A stretch of DNA of 64,000 bases from Branchiibius sp. NY16-3462-2 (GCF_001594145.1 NZ_LVCF01000001.1:635032-699031), one strand, 5' to 3'. Positions 18,079 to 26,948 are shown, counted from the stretch's first letter. The notes: generated by a model not told the origin, from the letters alone. A program made the numbers and translations.

Positions 18079-18974
18079 CGACGGCCTATCGCACCCACGA
18101 CGTCGCCGTCCGCGGCGGCCACCTGCGCGTTGCGGAATGGGCACCCGAGCAGCCTCCCGTGGCGACCGTCCTGGCCGTCCACGGCATCACCGCATCCCAT
18201 CTGGCCTGGACCTGGCTGGCCGATGCGCTGCCGCAGGTGCGTATCCTCGCGCCCGATCTGCGGGGGCGTGGCCGCAGCAACGCGCTTCCGGGACCGTTCG
18301 GGTTAGCGGCGCACGCGGCTGACCTCGTCGATGTCCTCGAGGCCTTCGATCTGCCGTCGGCTGTCGTGGTCGGACACTCGATGGGCGGCTTCGTTGCGGC
18401 GACCCTCGCCCACCAGCGGCCCGACCTGGTCGCGGGTCTGCTGCTGGTCGACGGTGGTCTGCCGTTGCCGCTACCCGACGGTGTCGGGCAGGACGAGGCT
18501 GGTGAGGCCGCAGCACGCTTGCTCGGCCCCGCGGCCGAGCGGCTCACCCGCAGCTTCCCCGACCACTCGGCGTACCGCGAGTTCTGGGCAGCGCACCCGG
18601 CCTTCGTCGGCGAATGGTCCGAACGGTTGGAGCGCTACATCGACTACGACCTGGACGGCGACCGACCGGCCACGCTGCCGCAGGCCATGCTGACCGACGC
18701 GGCCCAGTTGTACGGCGGGCCGGACTACCGCGCCGTCCTCCAGGCCCTCCCGGAGGGCACCGTGTTCCTGTCCGCCCCACGCGGTTTGCTCGACGAGGAG
18801 CCCGGCCTCTACCCGGAATCGACTGTCGCACAATGGTCGTCGCGATTTCGCGGTCTGTCAGTCCGGGGGGTCGGTGGGGTGAACCATTACACGATCGTGA
18901 TGTCCGATCAGGGCGTCGCAGCTGTCTGCGAAAGCCTCGGTGACCTGCTGCGGCTGCCGGTGGGTCACCGGTGA
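18075..18974 (+). CDS. Alpha/beta hydrolase
   Basis: A 299-residue soluble hydrolase. The oxyanion motif VHGITAS is at 35-41, and the nucleophile elbow GHSMGG at 100-105 has Ser102. The catalytic His is probably in GGVNHYTIVM near residue 275. There is no signal peptide. It overlaps the TetR gene and the next hydrolase, so it should process the imported compound. The substrate is unknown; ester, lactone or C-C bond hydrolases all share this fold. Confidence 0.88.
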   Translation: MTTAYRTHDVAVRGGHLRVAEWAPEQPPVATVLAVHGITASHLAWTWLADALPQVRILAPDLRGRGRSNALPGPFGLAAHAADLVDVLEAFDLPSAVVVGHSMGGFVAATLAHQRPDLVAGLLLVDGGLPLPLPDGVGQDEAGEAAARLLGPAAERLTRSFPDHSAYREFWAAHPAFVGEWSERLERYIDYDLDGDRPATLPQAMLTDAAQLYGGPDYRAVLQALPEGTVFLSAPRGLLDEEPGLYPESTVAQWSSRFRGLSVRGVGGVNHYTIVMSDQGVAAVCESLGDLLRLPVGHR

Positions 18975-20026
18975 GGGCCGTGGCAGGTCTGCCGGTCCAG
19001 ACCGATCGCGGGCTGGAGCACGTACGACGAGTGGTCGCCGACCGCCCACGCGCGACCGTCGTGTGCATCCACGGCAACTGCTCGTCGTCCTACTTCTTCC
19101 AGTCGTTCCTGAAGTCGTTGCCCGCCGATCTCGACGGACTGGCGATCGATTTGCGGGGTTTCGGGGATTCGCAAACCCGACCGGTCGATGCGACCCGCGG
19201 GATGCGCGACTTCGCCGACGACGTCTCGGCCGTGCTCAACGCGCTCGCACCGACCGGCCCGCTGGTCGCCGTCGCCCACTCGGCGGGTGCCGGCGTCGTG
19301 CTGCAACTCGCGCTGGATCGTCCGGGACTGTTCGCCGGCCTCGTGCTGGAAGCCCCGCTATCGCCGTACGGTTTCGGTGCGACGCGGGACGCCCAGGGCA
19401 CACCCACGACGCCCGACTTCGCCGGGTCGGGCGCGGGTGCGGTCAACCCGGCCTTCGTCGCGGCCATCGAGTCGGGCGACACGAGTGACGGTCCGGTGTC
19501 CCCGCGCACCGTGCTGCGCACCACCTACGTCGCGGCGGGATTCGCAGTCCCGGACGAGGACGCGCTGGTCGACTCGATCCTGACGACCCGCACGGGCGAC
19601 GGCAACTACCCCGGCGACGCTGCGACGTCGCAGCACTGGCCACACACAGCGCCCGGGCGCAGCGGGATGGCCAACGCCATGTCACCCCGCTGGTTCGACG
19701 TCTCGGCCTTCGCCGACATCGAGCCGCAACCGGTCGTCACCTGGGTCCGGGGCGACGTCGACGTGATCGTCTCCGACCAGTCCGCACTCGACTTCGGCAC
19801 CCTGGGCCGGATGGGGGTGATCCCCGGCTGGCCGGGTGAAGAGGAGTTCCCGTCGCAGCCCATGGTTGCCCAAACGCGTTCTGTGCTGGACCGATTCGCC
19901 TCCCGCGGCGGCCAATACCAGGAGATCGTGCTGCCCGGTGTTGGCCACAGCCCTCACCTAGAGGCACCCGACGCGTTCCTTGCGGCGGTCTTGGACACCG
20001 TGCCCCAGCGGGCGGTCCAGCGGTAG
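18971..20026 (+). CDS. Alpha/beta hydrolase
   Basis: A 351-residue hydrolase unlike its neighbour in sequence. HGNCSSS at 34-40 is the oxyanion region, Ser104 is in AHSAGAG, and the catalytic His is in GVGHSPHLEAP near the C-terminus. The GTG overlaps the preceding stop as GTGA; it is the last gene of the operon. Its last 73 bases overlap the convergent HNH gene, yet the conserved His region is complete, so the C-terminus is probably genuine. Confidence 0.87.
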   Translation: MRAVAGLPVQTDRGLEHVRRVVADRPRATVVCIHGNCSSSYFFQSFLKSLPADLDGLAIDLRGFGDSQTRPVDATRGMRDFADDVSAVLNALAPTGPLVAVAHSAGAGVVLQLALDRPGLFAGLVLEAPLSPYGFGATRDAQGTPTTPDFAGSGAGAVNPAFVAAIESGDTSDGPVSPRTVLRTTYVAAGFAVPDEDALVDSILTTRTGDGNYPGDAATSQHWPHTAPGRSGMANAMSPRWFDVSAFADIEPQPVVTWVRGDVDVIVSDQSALDFGTLGRMGVIPGWPGEEEFPSQPMVAQTRSVLDRFASRGGQYQEIVLPGVGHSPHLEAPDAFLAAVLDTVPQRAVQR

Positions 20027-21477
20027 TTGCGTTGCCATTGCAGGGTGCCGGCCGGGTTGTCGGGGGTGAATAGGTCGCCGCCGTAGTCGGCGTTGGTTTT
20101 CTGCCCGATGACCGGGGGGACCAGGAATTCGAGGTAGCCGTTGCGTTCGCGGATCTGGACGTGCCGGTCGTGCACCAGGCGGTGGTGGTGGGCGCATAGC
20201 AGGCACCCGTTGCCCAGATCAGTGGCGCCATGCGGGTCGTGGGGGTTGCGGGGTGTCCAGGGGTTGCGCCAGTGGTGGCCTTCGCACCATTGCGGGGGCC
20301 GGTCACAGCCGGGGTAGGCACAACCCCGGTCCCGCATGGCCAGGGCGCGGCGTTGGGTGGCGTTGAACAACCGTTGCAGTTGTCCCAGGTCCAGCGGTAA
20401 CGGTGTGCCGCCCAGCACTTGGGGCAGGATCCCGGCGCCGCAGCCGATCTGTCGGGCTTTGGCCGCGGAGATCCGTGCCCCCGAGGGCAGGGTGCCGGGG
20501 CCGAGTTGCCCGGTGAGGGTGTCGTAGTCCACGTTCACACTCAGCACGGCACTGATGCCGCCGGCGTTGGGTAACGCATCAGCGGGTAGGTGGGAGCAGA
20601 TGATCGCGAACGCCCGCCCTTGCCGGTGCCGCTGATCCGACGGCAACCCAGCATCCGCACCGGCAGCATCCGCCCCGTCCGCATCCGCCTCGGCTGATTC
20701 CAGGTGGTAGCGGCGGGGTGCGGCGAGGGCTTCCACGGCGCTGCGCAGCATCTCGGCTTCCGTGTCGGGCAGGGTGAATCCGCCGCGGTGGGTGCCGTCC
20801 CGGTTGTCGCGCATCCAGAACCGGGTCGCCCGGGCGGCGCGGCGTTCCCGCGCCTGCAACTGGCCCTCTTCGTGCTGGTCGGCTTCGGCGGGGGTTTTGA
20901 ACGCCTCGGCGGTGCGGGTCGCGGCCCGCCCCAGGTCCTGGATCGACAACAACCGGGCGGCATCCAACAGTGATTCCTGGGCCCGGACCCGGTCCTTAGC
21001 CTCGACACCGATGGGCAGGTGGTTCAGGGCGCGGGCGATGACCCCGGCCTGGTCCCGGTTGACCCGGCCTTGGGCTAACGCGTCTTCCACGATGGGGGTG
21101 TTGGACAGCTGGATCGCGGTGCGGACGAACGCGTTCGCGTCGGTGCGGTCCCCACCGAAGTCCTGGGCCAGCAACTGCCCGGTACTGACGGCCCCGACCG
21201 CGCGGGCGGTGTCGCGTTCGTGCAACCCACGGGCGAGCACCATCAGGACGGCGTCGATCCGTGCTTTGGCTCGGGACAGCGAGGAGCTCATCGCCCGCAG
21301 ATCAGCGTCGGTGACCGACTCGTCAGTGACGAGCTCGCCGGTGTCTGGGTTGACAGTGGCCGCGCCGTCAACGGTCCGGCGCGAGGTCAATGCGTCCAGC
21401 GCGGTGTGCAGCCCGGCAACACCCGCCGCCCACGAAACCCCCTGCACCACAACAGAATCAGCGACATCCGAACTCAT
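19954..21477 (-). CDS. DUF222 / HNH endonuclease domain protein
   Basis: A 507-residue protein of the family known from the mycobacterial 13E12 repeats. Residues about 30-300 are the helical DUF222 domain. Residues 386-437 are an HNH nuclease module, with CxxxxC, GHH, LCxxHHRLVH and paired Cys. The ATG at 21477 has GGGTGGGGG upstream; the frame runs on to 21666 but lacks family features there. Actinobacterial genomes often carry many copies, which suggests mobility or recombination. It overlaps the oppositely oriented hydrolase gene by 73 bases at their 3' ends. Confidence 0.9.
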   Translation of the reverse strand: MSSDVADSVVVQGVSWAAGVAGLHTALDALTSRRTVDGAATVNPDTGELVTDESVTDADLRAMSSSLSRAKARIDAVLMVLARGLHERDTARAVGAVSTGQLLAQDFGGDRTDANAFVRTAIQLSNTPIVEDALAQGRVNRDQAGVIARALNHLPIGVEAKDRVRAQESLLDAARLLSIQDLGRAATRTAEAFKTPAEADQHEEGQLQARERRAARATRFWMRDNRDGTHRGGFTLPDTEAEMLRSAVEALAAPRRYHLESAEADADGADAAGADAGLPSDQRHRQGRAFAIICSHLPADALPNAGGISAVLSVNVDYDTLTGQLGPGTLPSGARISAAKARQIGCGAGILPQVLGGTPLPLDLGQLQRLFNATQRRALAMRDRGCAYPGCDRPPQWCEGHHWRNPWTPRNPHDPHGATDLGNGCLLCAHHHRLVHDRHVQIRERNGYLEFLVPPVIGQKTNADYGGDLFTPDNPAGTLQWQRNYRWTARWGTVSKTAARNASGASR

Positions 21478-21621
21478 GACCCCCACCCCCTTCCCGTCCC
21501 CACGAGAAGCCCGAACCGATAACCCAACCCTAGGCAGGGGCACCGACAAGAACCCAGGACCAAAACGACCGGTGTGGACAACGTGAGTCGCCGGACAGCT
21601 ATCCACAGCTACGCCTCGCCC

Positions 21622-21627
21622 TACGCT
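21622..21627 (+). promoter_or_regulatory. Candidate -10 hexamer TACGCT for the RraB-like gene
   Basis: TACGCT ends eight bases before the ATG at 21636, giving a predicted 5' leader of only one or two bases. Confidence 0.4.
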
Positions 21628-21635
21628 GCTCTGCC

Positions 21636-21995
21636 ATGGGGATATTCCGACGTCACAAGACCGCAACCTTCGACACCGGCCATGCCGGCGACGATCAGCT
21701 GCTAACCCAGTTGTCGAAAGAAAGCGATCTGGGCGCGCCCCGGCACTGGGTCCACTACCTGTATTTCGCCGACGAAGCCGACGCTCGTGCAGCGGCCGCC
21801 GTCGTGCAAGCAGCGGGCTGGGAGTTACAGAGGGTGGACGAGTCCGCCGCGGGAGGACCGGAGTGGGTGGTCATCGCCGAACGCAACGGAGCCATCACCA
21901 GTCCGGAGGCCGTGCACGATGCCCGGGTGTTCTTCGAGGACGTCGCCCGGCGATGGCCGGGTGGCGACTACGACGGCTGGGAAGCCAGCATGTAG
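21636..21995 (+). CDS. RraB-like (ribonuclease E regulator) domain protein
   Basis: A small 119-residue acidic protein. It has the RraB-type pattern: DDQLLTQL, then HYLYFADEADARAAAAVVQAAGWEL and a C-terminal GGDYDGWE. E. coli RraB inhibits RNase E; in actinobacteria the role is not established. It stands alone between the divergent HNH gene and the convergent MFS gene. Confidence 0.82.
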   Translation: MGIFRRHKTATFDTGHAGDDQLLTQLSKESDLGAPRHWVHYLYFADEADARAAAAVVQAAGWELQRVDESAAGGPEWVVIAERNGAITSPEAVHDARVFFEDVARRWPGGDYDGWEASM

Positions 21996-22005
21996 CCCAC
22001 AAGCG

Positions 22006-23310
22006 TCACCGCCCCAGGGGTCGCAGGTGCGCGTACTCGTCCTCACTGTCCACCAGAGCACGGGTCTTGCGCCGCAGCAGCAGGATCATCACCACGCCAA
22101 CGCCCCACACGACGTACTGGACGCTCATCGCCGCGCGGAACCCGTCCAGGGTGTACGCCGAGGCCCCACCCGGGTTGACCTTGTCCAGCACCACGCCGAT
22201 CAGCCAGATCGTCGACAGGGAGGCAGTGAAGCCGCCGACGTTGACGATCCCTGTCGCGGAGCCGATCCGGGCCGGCGGATTGAACGTGCGGGCCAGATCG
22301 AAGCCCACCACCGACCCCGGGCCGCCCACCGCGATCACGACCACCAGCAGGAGCAGCAACCACAGCGGCGCCCGCCCCGGCCACAGCAGCACGGCCGTCC
22401 AGACGATGGCCATCGCCGCGACGATCCCCAGCACCGACTGCGAGCGCCGGTAGGGGAACCGCGCGGAGAACACCCCGATCAGCGGTCCCGCGATCGAGGA
22501 GCTCACCACCATCACCGACAGCAAGGTGCTGGCCATCGCCGTCGACAACCCCTCCCCCGCGGTCAGGAACGGGAACCCCCAGATCAGCGCGAAGATCGTC
22601 GCCGCGAACTGCGAGGTGAAGTGGCACCACAGGCCGAGTTTGGTGCCCGGGTGCGCCCAGGCCGCCCGCAGCGCCTGGGTGACCGCGCGCAGCCGCACCT
22701 CCTCCCCGCGATGACTCACGTACGGCGAGTCCTTGACGATCGCCAGTAGCGCCACCCCGAAGAGGACTCCAGCCAGTGACGCGGTCAGAAAGGTCTTCGT
22801 CCAGCCCCAGTCGTGCAACGCGACCGCGAGCGGGCCTGCGGCCACGAGCGCGCCGATCTGCCCGATTAGCCCCGTGAACTGCGTGATCACGGCCGCCCGC
22901 CGCGAGGGGAACCACAACGCCACGATCCGCAACACCGACACGAAGATCATCGCGTCGCCGGCACCGATCACGACACGCGCGATCAGACCGGCGGGATAGC
23001 TTGCGGCGAAGGCGAATCCGGCCTGCGCCACCGTCATCAGCACCAGCCCGGTGATCAGCAGCACCTTCGAACCGAACCGGTCCAGCAGCGCCCCCACCGG
23101 CACCTGCAACGCCGCGTAGACGAACAGCTGCAGCATCACGAACGTGCCCAACTGGGCGGAGGTGATGTGGAAACGCTGCGCCGCGATGATTCCGGCGACG
23201 CCGAGCGAACTGCGATGGAACACCGCGAGGAAGTAGATGCTGACCGCGGTTCCCCAGACCAGATACGCCCGGCGACCGCCGAGTGGGTACTTCAGGTCCG
23301 GTGTCGTCAT
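22006..23310 (-). CDS. MFS transporter
   Basis: A 434-residue integral membrane protein with about 12 hydrophobic segments. The MFS loop motif between helices 2 and 3 reads GALLDRFGSK (residues 73-82). The central cytoplasmic loop (about 200-220) is basic. The ATG at 23310 lies only 20 bases from the divergent hydrolase start, so the promoters must overlap. The substrate is unknown. Confidence 0.9.
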   Translation of the reverse strand: MTTPDLKYPLGGRRAYLVWGTAVSIYFLAVFHRSSLGVAGIIAAQRFHITSAQLGTFVMLQLFVYAALQVPVGALLDRFGSKVLLITGLVLMTVAQAGFAFAASYPAGLIARVVIGAGDAMIFVSVLRIVALWFPSRRAAVITQFTGLIGQIGALVAAGPLAVALHDWGWTKTFLTASLAGVLFGVALLAIVKDSPYVSHRGEEVRLRAVTQALRAAWAHPGTKLGLWCHFTSQFAATIFALIWGFPFLTAGEGLSTAMASTLLSVMVVSSSIAGPLIGVFSARFPYRRSQSVLGIVAAMAIVWTAVLLWPGRAPLWLLLLLVVVIAVGGPGSVVGFDLARTFNPPARIGSATGIVNVGGFTASLSTIWLIGVVLDKVNPGGASAYTLDGFRAAMSVQYVVWGVGVVMILLLRRKTRALVDSEDEYAHLRPLGR

Positions 23311-23330
23311 CGCAATGACAGGCTATGGCT

Positions 23331-24140
23331 ATGGACTCCTTCACCCGCAACGGCATGACCTTCGACGTGACCGACGCCGGGCCGGCCGACGGACCGGTCG
23401 TGATCCTGCTGCACGGCTTCCCGCAGGACCGCACCGCCTGGGACCAGGTGACGCCGCTTCTCAACGAGGCCGGGCTGCGGACGCTCGCACCCGACCAGCG
23501 CGGCTACTCCCCGCGCGCCACGCCCCGCGGCCGATCGGCGTACGTCGTCCCGGAACTGGTCAGGGACGTCGAAGCCCTCATCGACGCCTCGGGCGCCGAG
23601 CGGGTGCACCTGGTCGGGCACGACTGGGGCGGTGGCGTGGCCTGGGCCGCCCGCAGCGCACTGGCCGACCGGCTCTGGGCGGTCACGGTGCTCTCGACAC
23701 CCCACACCGCGGCGATGCTGAAGACGCCCAGCCAGTGGCCGCACTCGGCGTACATGCTGGGCTTCCAGGTCCCCTGGGTCGCCGAGCGCGCGGTGCAGCG
23801 CACGCTGCCCGGCCTCTACATCTCCGGCGGCGTCGCCAAGGAGCAGGCGTTGCACTACGCGGAGAGGTTCAAGGATCCGGCGTCGCTGACCGGGCCACTC
23901 AACTGGTACCGCGCGATGCTCAGCAAGACCGCGAAGACGCCGCGTGGCCCGAAGAGCCAGGTCCCCACCACCTACCTGTGGGGCAGCCGCGATCCGTTCC
24001 TGGGGCGGGCGGCGGCGGAGAGAACCGCCGAGTTCGTCTCGGGTGACTACGAGTTCCGGGAGATCGACGCGCAGCACTGGCTGCCGGAGACCAACCCGCA
24101 GGACGTCGTCGACGCGATAACGCGAGTCCCCGCGCCCTAG
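23331..24140 (+). CDS. Epoxide-hydrolase-like alpha/beta hydrolase
   Basis: A 269-residue hydrolase with an Asp nucleophile in GHDWGGG (about residue 100), the hallmark of epoxide hydrolases and haloalkane dehalogenases. HGFPQDRTAW is the oxyanion motif; the second Asp is in WGSRDPF and the His in AQHWLPE. The ATG at 23331 was preferred to the in-frame ATG at 23325 because a -10-like CAGGCT ends six bases before it; the difference is two residues. It overlaps the next gene by four bases, convergently. Confidence 0.88.
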   Translation: MDSFTRNGMTFDVTDAGPADGPVVILLHGFPQDRTAWDQVTPLLNEAGLRTLAPDQRGYSPRATPRGRSAYVVPELVRDVEALIDASGAERVHLVGHDWGGGVAWAARSALADRLWAVTVLSTPHTAAMLKTPSQWPHSAYMLGFQVPWVAERAVQRTLPGLYISGGVAKEQALHYAERFKDPASLTGPLNWYRAMLSKTAKTPRGPKSQVPTTYLWGSRDPFLGRAAAERTAEFVSGDYEFREIDAQHWLPETNPQDVVDAITRVPAP

Positions 24141-24352
24141 TCCTTCTGACGCGGTTCGCCCGGTTTGCCCAGGATCGGGTAGACCGGCGGCGGGGGCGGG
24201 CCGTTGCGCAGGCGGCGGCGGTGACCGATGTAGGCCATCACCACGAAGCAGATGATGAAGAACAGCGCGAGCCCGAAGAACCCCATGGCGATACCGATGG
24301 GGTGACCGGTCGGTTCGTCCAATCCGGTGACGGGTATCCACTGCGCGTTCAC
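24137..24352 (-). CDS. Small single-pass membrane protein
   Basis: A 71-residue protein with one strong membrane segment (about residues 20-43), followed by a basic stretch (HRRRLRN), a polyproline run and a charged tail. It is probably N-out/C-in. GTG at 24352 has CACAAT six bases upstream; an ATG at 24367 is an alternative. It is not recognised as a named family. Its position between two transporter or hydrolase genes gives no function. Confidence 0.65.
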   Translation of the reverse strand: MNAQWIPVTGLDEPTGHPIGIAMGFFGLALFFIICFVVMAYIGHRRRLRNGPPPPPVYPILGKPGEPRQKD

Positions 24353-24390
24353 CCTGTCATTGTGCACCCGCGCCCGCCACCGGGGTGCAC

Positions 24391-24396
24391 TAGGTT
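24391..24396 (+). promoter_or_regulatory. Candidate -10 hexamer TAGGTT, leaderless start for the MFS gene
   Basis: TAGGTT ends exactly six bases before the GTG at 24403, with no Shine-Dalgarno sequence between. Confidence 0.5.
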
Positions 24397-24402
24397 CTAG
24401 GC

Positions 24403-25560
24403 GTGCGCTGGCTCGAACCTTGGTACTCCGCCTATGCCATCACCGGGCTCATGGTGCTGGGGGTCGCTCCCATCCTGATGCCCGTGACGGTCGATGCGGC
24501 CGGGCACGGCGCCACCATCGTCGGTCTGGTCGTGGCCGCGTTCTACGTCGGCGGCCTCTTCGCACCGCTGCTTGGCTCCCTGGCCGACCGGACCGGGCGG
24601 CAGCGCGCGGTCTTCCTCGCGACGTTCCCCATCATGGCGGTGACCGTCGCCGGGTTCGCGTTCACCCAGCAGGTCTGGCTCTGGGCGCTGCTGGCCCTGG
24701 TCTTCGGCGGCGCCGGATCGCTGTGCGGCACCGTCGCCGGGCTCTTCGTCGTGGAAGCCCACCCGCAACCGGAGTGGAACGACCGGCTCAGTTGGTTCCG
24801 ATTGGCGTACGGCGCGGGGCAGGTCGTCGGGTTGATCATCGCCGCCGTCGCGGCGACCCATCTCAAACTCGGCTGGCTGGTGACCGCCGCCCTGCTGGCC
24901 GCGGGATTCCTGCTCGGCCAGATCGGCCTGCCGCATCTGAAACCGAGCCACCCCGGCAAGGACGCCACGGCGGGCGCCCCCTCCACGCACCGTCACGTCT
25001 TCCCCGTCTTCATCCTCACCTGGCTGCTGACGATGACCGGGGTGCAGACCTACTTCAACGTCGTGCCGCTGATCATGCGCGACGCCTTCGGCATCTCCGC
25101 CTCGACCACGTCCCTGCTCTTCCTGGTCGGTGCCGTTGTGGGTACGGCGATCTACCCGTTCTGCGGCAAACTCGCCAACCGCGTCGGGCCGGGCCTGGTC
25201 CTGCTGATCGGGTTGACGATCACGGCAGCATCCTTCGCCGCGATGGCGATCGCGCACGCGGCCGACCTGCCGGGCAAGGCCGCCATCGGCGGGGCCGCTC
25301 TGGTGACCTCAGCGATCGCCTACGCCTTCGAGGTCGTGGCCGCCACGATGATGATCGTGCGCGTCACCCCCGGCGACCAGGGATCGGCGATGGGGTTGCT
25401 CAACGGCATCATCGCCGCCGGTGCGGTCATCGGGGCCGTTGCTCCGTCGTTCCTGGCCGAAAAGTGGGGCTACCCCGCGCTGCCGGCCGTCGCGCTGGCG
25501 GTGCTGATCGTGGCCGCCGCAGTCGGCATCCCGCTCTACCGCAAGAAGATCTGGACGTAA
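24403..25560 (+). CDS. MFS transporter
   Basis: A 385-residue protein with about 12 hydrophobic segments. The MFS motif GSLADRTGRQRAVF is at residues 59-72. The GTG start is supported by a leaderless-type -10 six bases upstream. It is followed ten bases later by the amidotransferase gene, so the two may be cotranscribed. The substrate is unknown. Confidence 0.9.
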   Translation: MRWLEPWYSAYAITGLMVLGVAPILMPVTVDAAGHGATIVGLVVAAFYVGGLFAPLLGSLADRTGRQRAVFLATFPIMAVTVAGFAFTQQVWLWALLALVFGGAGSLCGTVAGLFVVEAHPQPEWNDRLSWFRLAYGAGQVVGLIIAAVAATHLKLGWLVTAALLAAGFLLGQIGLPHLKPSHPGKDATAGAPSTHRHVFPVFILTWLLTMTGVQTYFNVVPLIMRDAFGISASTTSLLFLVGAVVGTAIYPFCGKLANRVGPGLVLLIGLTITAASFAAMAIAHAADLPGKAAIGGAALVTSAIAYAFEVVAATMMIVRVTPGDQGSAMGLLNGIIAAGAVIGAVAPSFLAEKWGYPALPAVALAVLIVAAAVGIPLYRKKIWT

Positions 25561-25570
25561 GGAGTCCCCC

Positions 25571-26446
25571 ATGTGTCGCTGGCTGGCCTATCTCGGCTCG
25601 GACATCCCGATCGAGGATGTATTGATCCGACCGGACCACTCGCTGCTGGACCAGAGCCTGCTGGCCCGGGATCGTTTCGTGCCGGGCTCCTATCTCGGCT
25701 CGCAGTTCCGCGACCACGCCTTCCCCACCAACGGTGACGGTTTCGGCCTGGCGTGGCGGGGTCGCGACGGCAGCCTCGGGCAGTTCCGGCAGACCACGCC
25801 GGCCTGGGACAGCCAGAACCTGCGCCACCTGGCGGCCCAGCTGACCTCCGGCTGCTTCCTGTCGCACGTGCGAGCAGCGCCCGGCGGCACGATCGCCGAG
25901 CAGAACTGCCATCCGTTCGTGCACGGAAACTGGATGTTCCAGCACAACGGTGAGATCAACGGGTTCACCAAACTCAAGCGCGATCTGACCATGGACGTCG
26001 ACCCGGATCTGTACCCGTTCATCCTGGGCAACAGCGACACCGAGGTGTGTTTCCACCTGGCCCTGACCTACGGCCTGGCCGACGACCCGGTAGCCGCACT
26101 GACCCGGATGATCGGCCGCGTCGAGCAGGCCCGCCACGATCACGGCGTCACCGAACCGTTCCGGGCCACCATGTGCGCCTCCGACGGCACCCGGCTGATC
26201 ATCCTGCGCTGGATCAGTCCCGAGGTGACCGACGACCAAGCGCCGTCGCTGTTCCACTCCGCCGGTTCACAGGCGTTGCGGACCGTCGACGGCACACCGG
26301 ACGACCTGCCCGCCGACAGCCACCTGGTCGTCTCCGAACCGTTGGAACTGCACTGGAGCGAGCGCACCTGGCACGAGATCCCCGCCGGCACCATCGGGAT
26401 CGTGACACCGGACGCCGAACTGGAGATGACCCCGATCCGGCTGTGA
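25571..26446 (+). CDS. Class II glutamine amidotransferase (EgtC-like)
   Basis: A 291-residue Ntn-type amidotransferase. Cys2 (MCRWLAY) would be the N-terminal nucleophile after Met removal. GDGFGLAW near residue 57, SHVRAAP near 98 and FQHNGEIN near 125 complete the glutaminase site. It resembles EgtC/YafJ-type proteins, but no egt gene is nearby, so the ergothioneine role is not claimed. GGAG lies seven bases before the ATG. Confidence 0.9.
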   Translation: MCRWLAYLGSDIPIEDVLIRPDHSLLDQSLLARDRFVPGSYLGSQFRDHAFPTNGDGFGLAWRGRDGSLGQFRQTTPAWDSQNLRHLAAQLTSGCFLSHVRAAPGGTIAEQNCHPFVHGNWMFQHNGEINGFTKLKRDLTMDVDPDLYPFILGNSDTEVCFHLALTYGLADDPVAALTRMIGRVEQARHDHGVTEPFRATMCASDGTRLIILRWISPEVTDDQAPSLFHSAGSQALRTVDGTPDDLPADSHLVVSEPLELHWSERTWHEIPAGTIGIVTPDAELEMTPIRL

Positions 26447-26448
26447 CC

Positions 26449-26712
26449 TCAGGCGAGTGAGAGGAAGAGTTTCTCCATCTCGGCAATCTGCTCCTGCGGG
26501 TCCTCGGACTCGGCCAGGCACTGCCGCAGACCACTGGAGATGATCGCGAAGCCGGCCCGGTCCAACGCCTTCGACACCGCGGCCACCTGGGTGACGATGT
26601 CGCGGCAGTCGCGACCGTCCTCGATCATCGCCAGGATCCCGCCGATCTGACCTTGGGCGCGACGCAAGCGGCGGACCACGCTGGCCAGGTCCTCGGAGTT
26701 CAGCTGGGTCAT
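26449..26712 (-). CDS. cstR: CsoR/CstR-family sulfur-sensing repressor
   Basis: An 87-residue all-helical repressor of the CsoR/RcnR/FrmR family (DUF156), with RLRRAQGQIGGI in helix 1. Cys36 and Cys65 are the two conserved family cysteines. The copper-sensor His at position 61 is Gly here, the pattern of persulfide-sensing CstR and not of Cu(I)-sensing CsoR. It overlaps the Cys-rich small gene as ATGA. An ACCCC/GGGGT operator lies in the divergent promoter and another before the SQR-like gene. The inferred role is to repress until persulfide links Cys36 and Cys65. The frame upstream to 26796 is a shadow. Confidence 0.87.
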   Translation of the reverse strand: MTQLNSEDLASVVRRLRRAQGQIGGILAMIEDGRDCRDIVTQVAAVSKALDRAGFAIISSGLRQCLAESEDPQEQIAEMEKLFLSLA

Positions 26713-26894
26713 CGGCCGATCAACTTCCGCAGGAAGCCACCCGAATTCTGGGCCGCGGCGGCGGTCTCGGCCGGCGTGTGCTGACCGTTGCACCACTGCC
26801 CGGCGGGCACGTCGCGGCGCACGGAGTCGATGTGCTGGCCGCAGCCGGCCCAGGTCGTCTTCCCACAGGTCTTACAGGTCACCGCTCGGCACAT
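26709..26894 (-). CDS. Small Cys-rich (zinc-ribbon-like) protein
   Basis: A 61-residue protein with Cys2, Cys7, Cys10, Cys18, His21, Cys35 and His39, enough for a metal site or thiol chemistry. The N-terminal half (MCRAVTCKTCGKTTWAGCG) is strongly patterned; the rest is Ala/Gln-rich and loose. AAAGGAA lies upstream of the ATG. It is the first gene of the transcript that carries cstR, divergent from the reductase-rhodanese gene. Similar small proteins occur widely in actinobacteria without a known role. A sulfur or metal function here is inference. Confidence 0.8.
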   Translation of the reverse strand: MCRAVTCKTCGKTTWAGCGQHIDSVRRDVPAGQWCNGQHTPAETAAAAQNSGGFLRKLIGR

Positions 26895-26932
26895 TGACGT
26901 GTTCCTTTCATCGGCTTTGTCGGCATCAGTAG

Positions 26933-26948
26933 ATACCCCTGGGGGTAT
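26933..26948. promoter_or_regulatory. CsoR/CstR operator ATACCCC-TG-GGGGTAT
   Basis: A perfect 7-base inverted repeat with a 2-base centre, in the 63-base divergent region. It overlaps the -10 of the reductase-rhodanese gene, so binding should block both directions. It matches the A/T-flanked C-run/G-run operators known for CsoR-family repressors. Confidence 0.88.

Noticed and set aside
26449..26712. Copper-responsive CsoR
   Set aside because: The His copper ligand is Gly, and there is no copper ATPase or CopZ nearby; the neighbours are sulfur enzymes.
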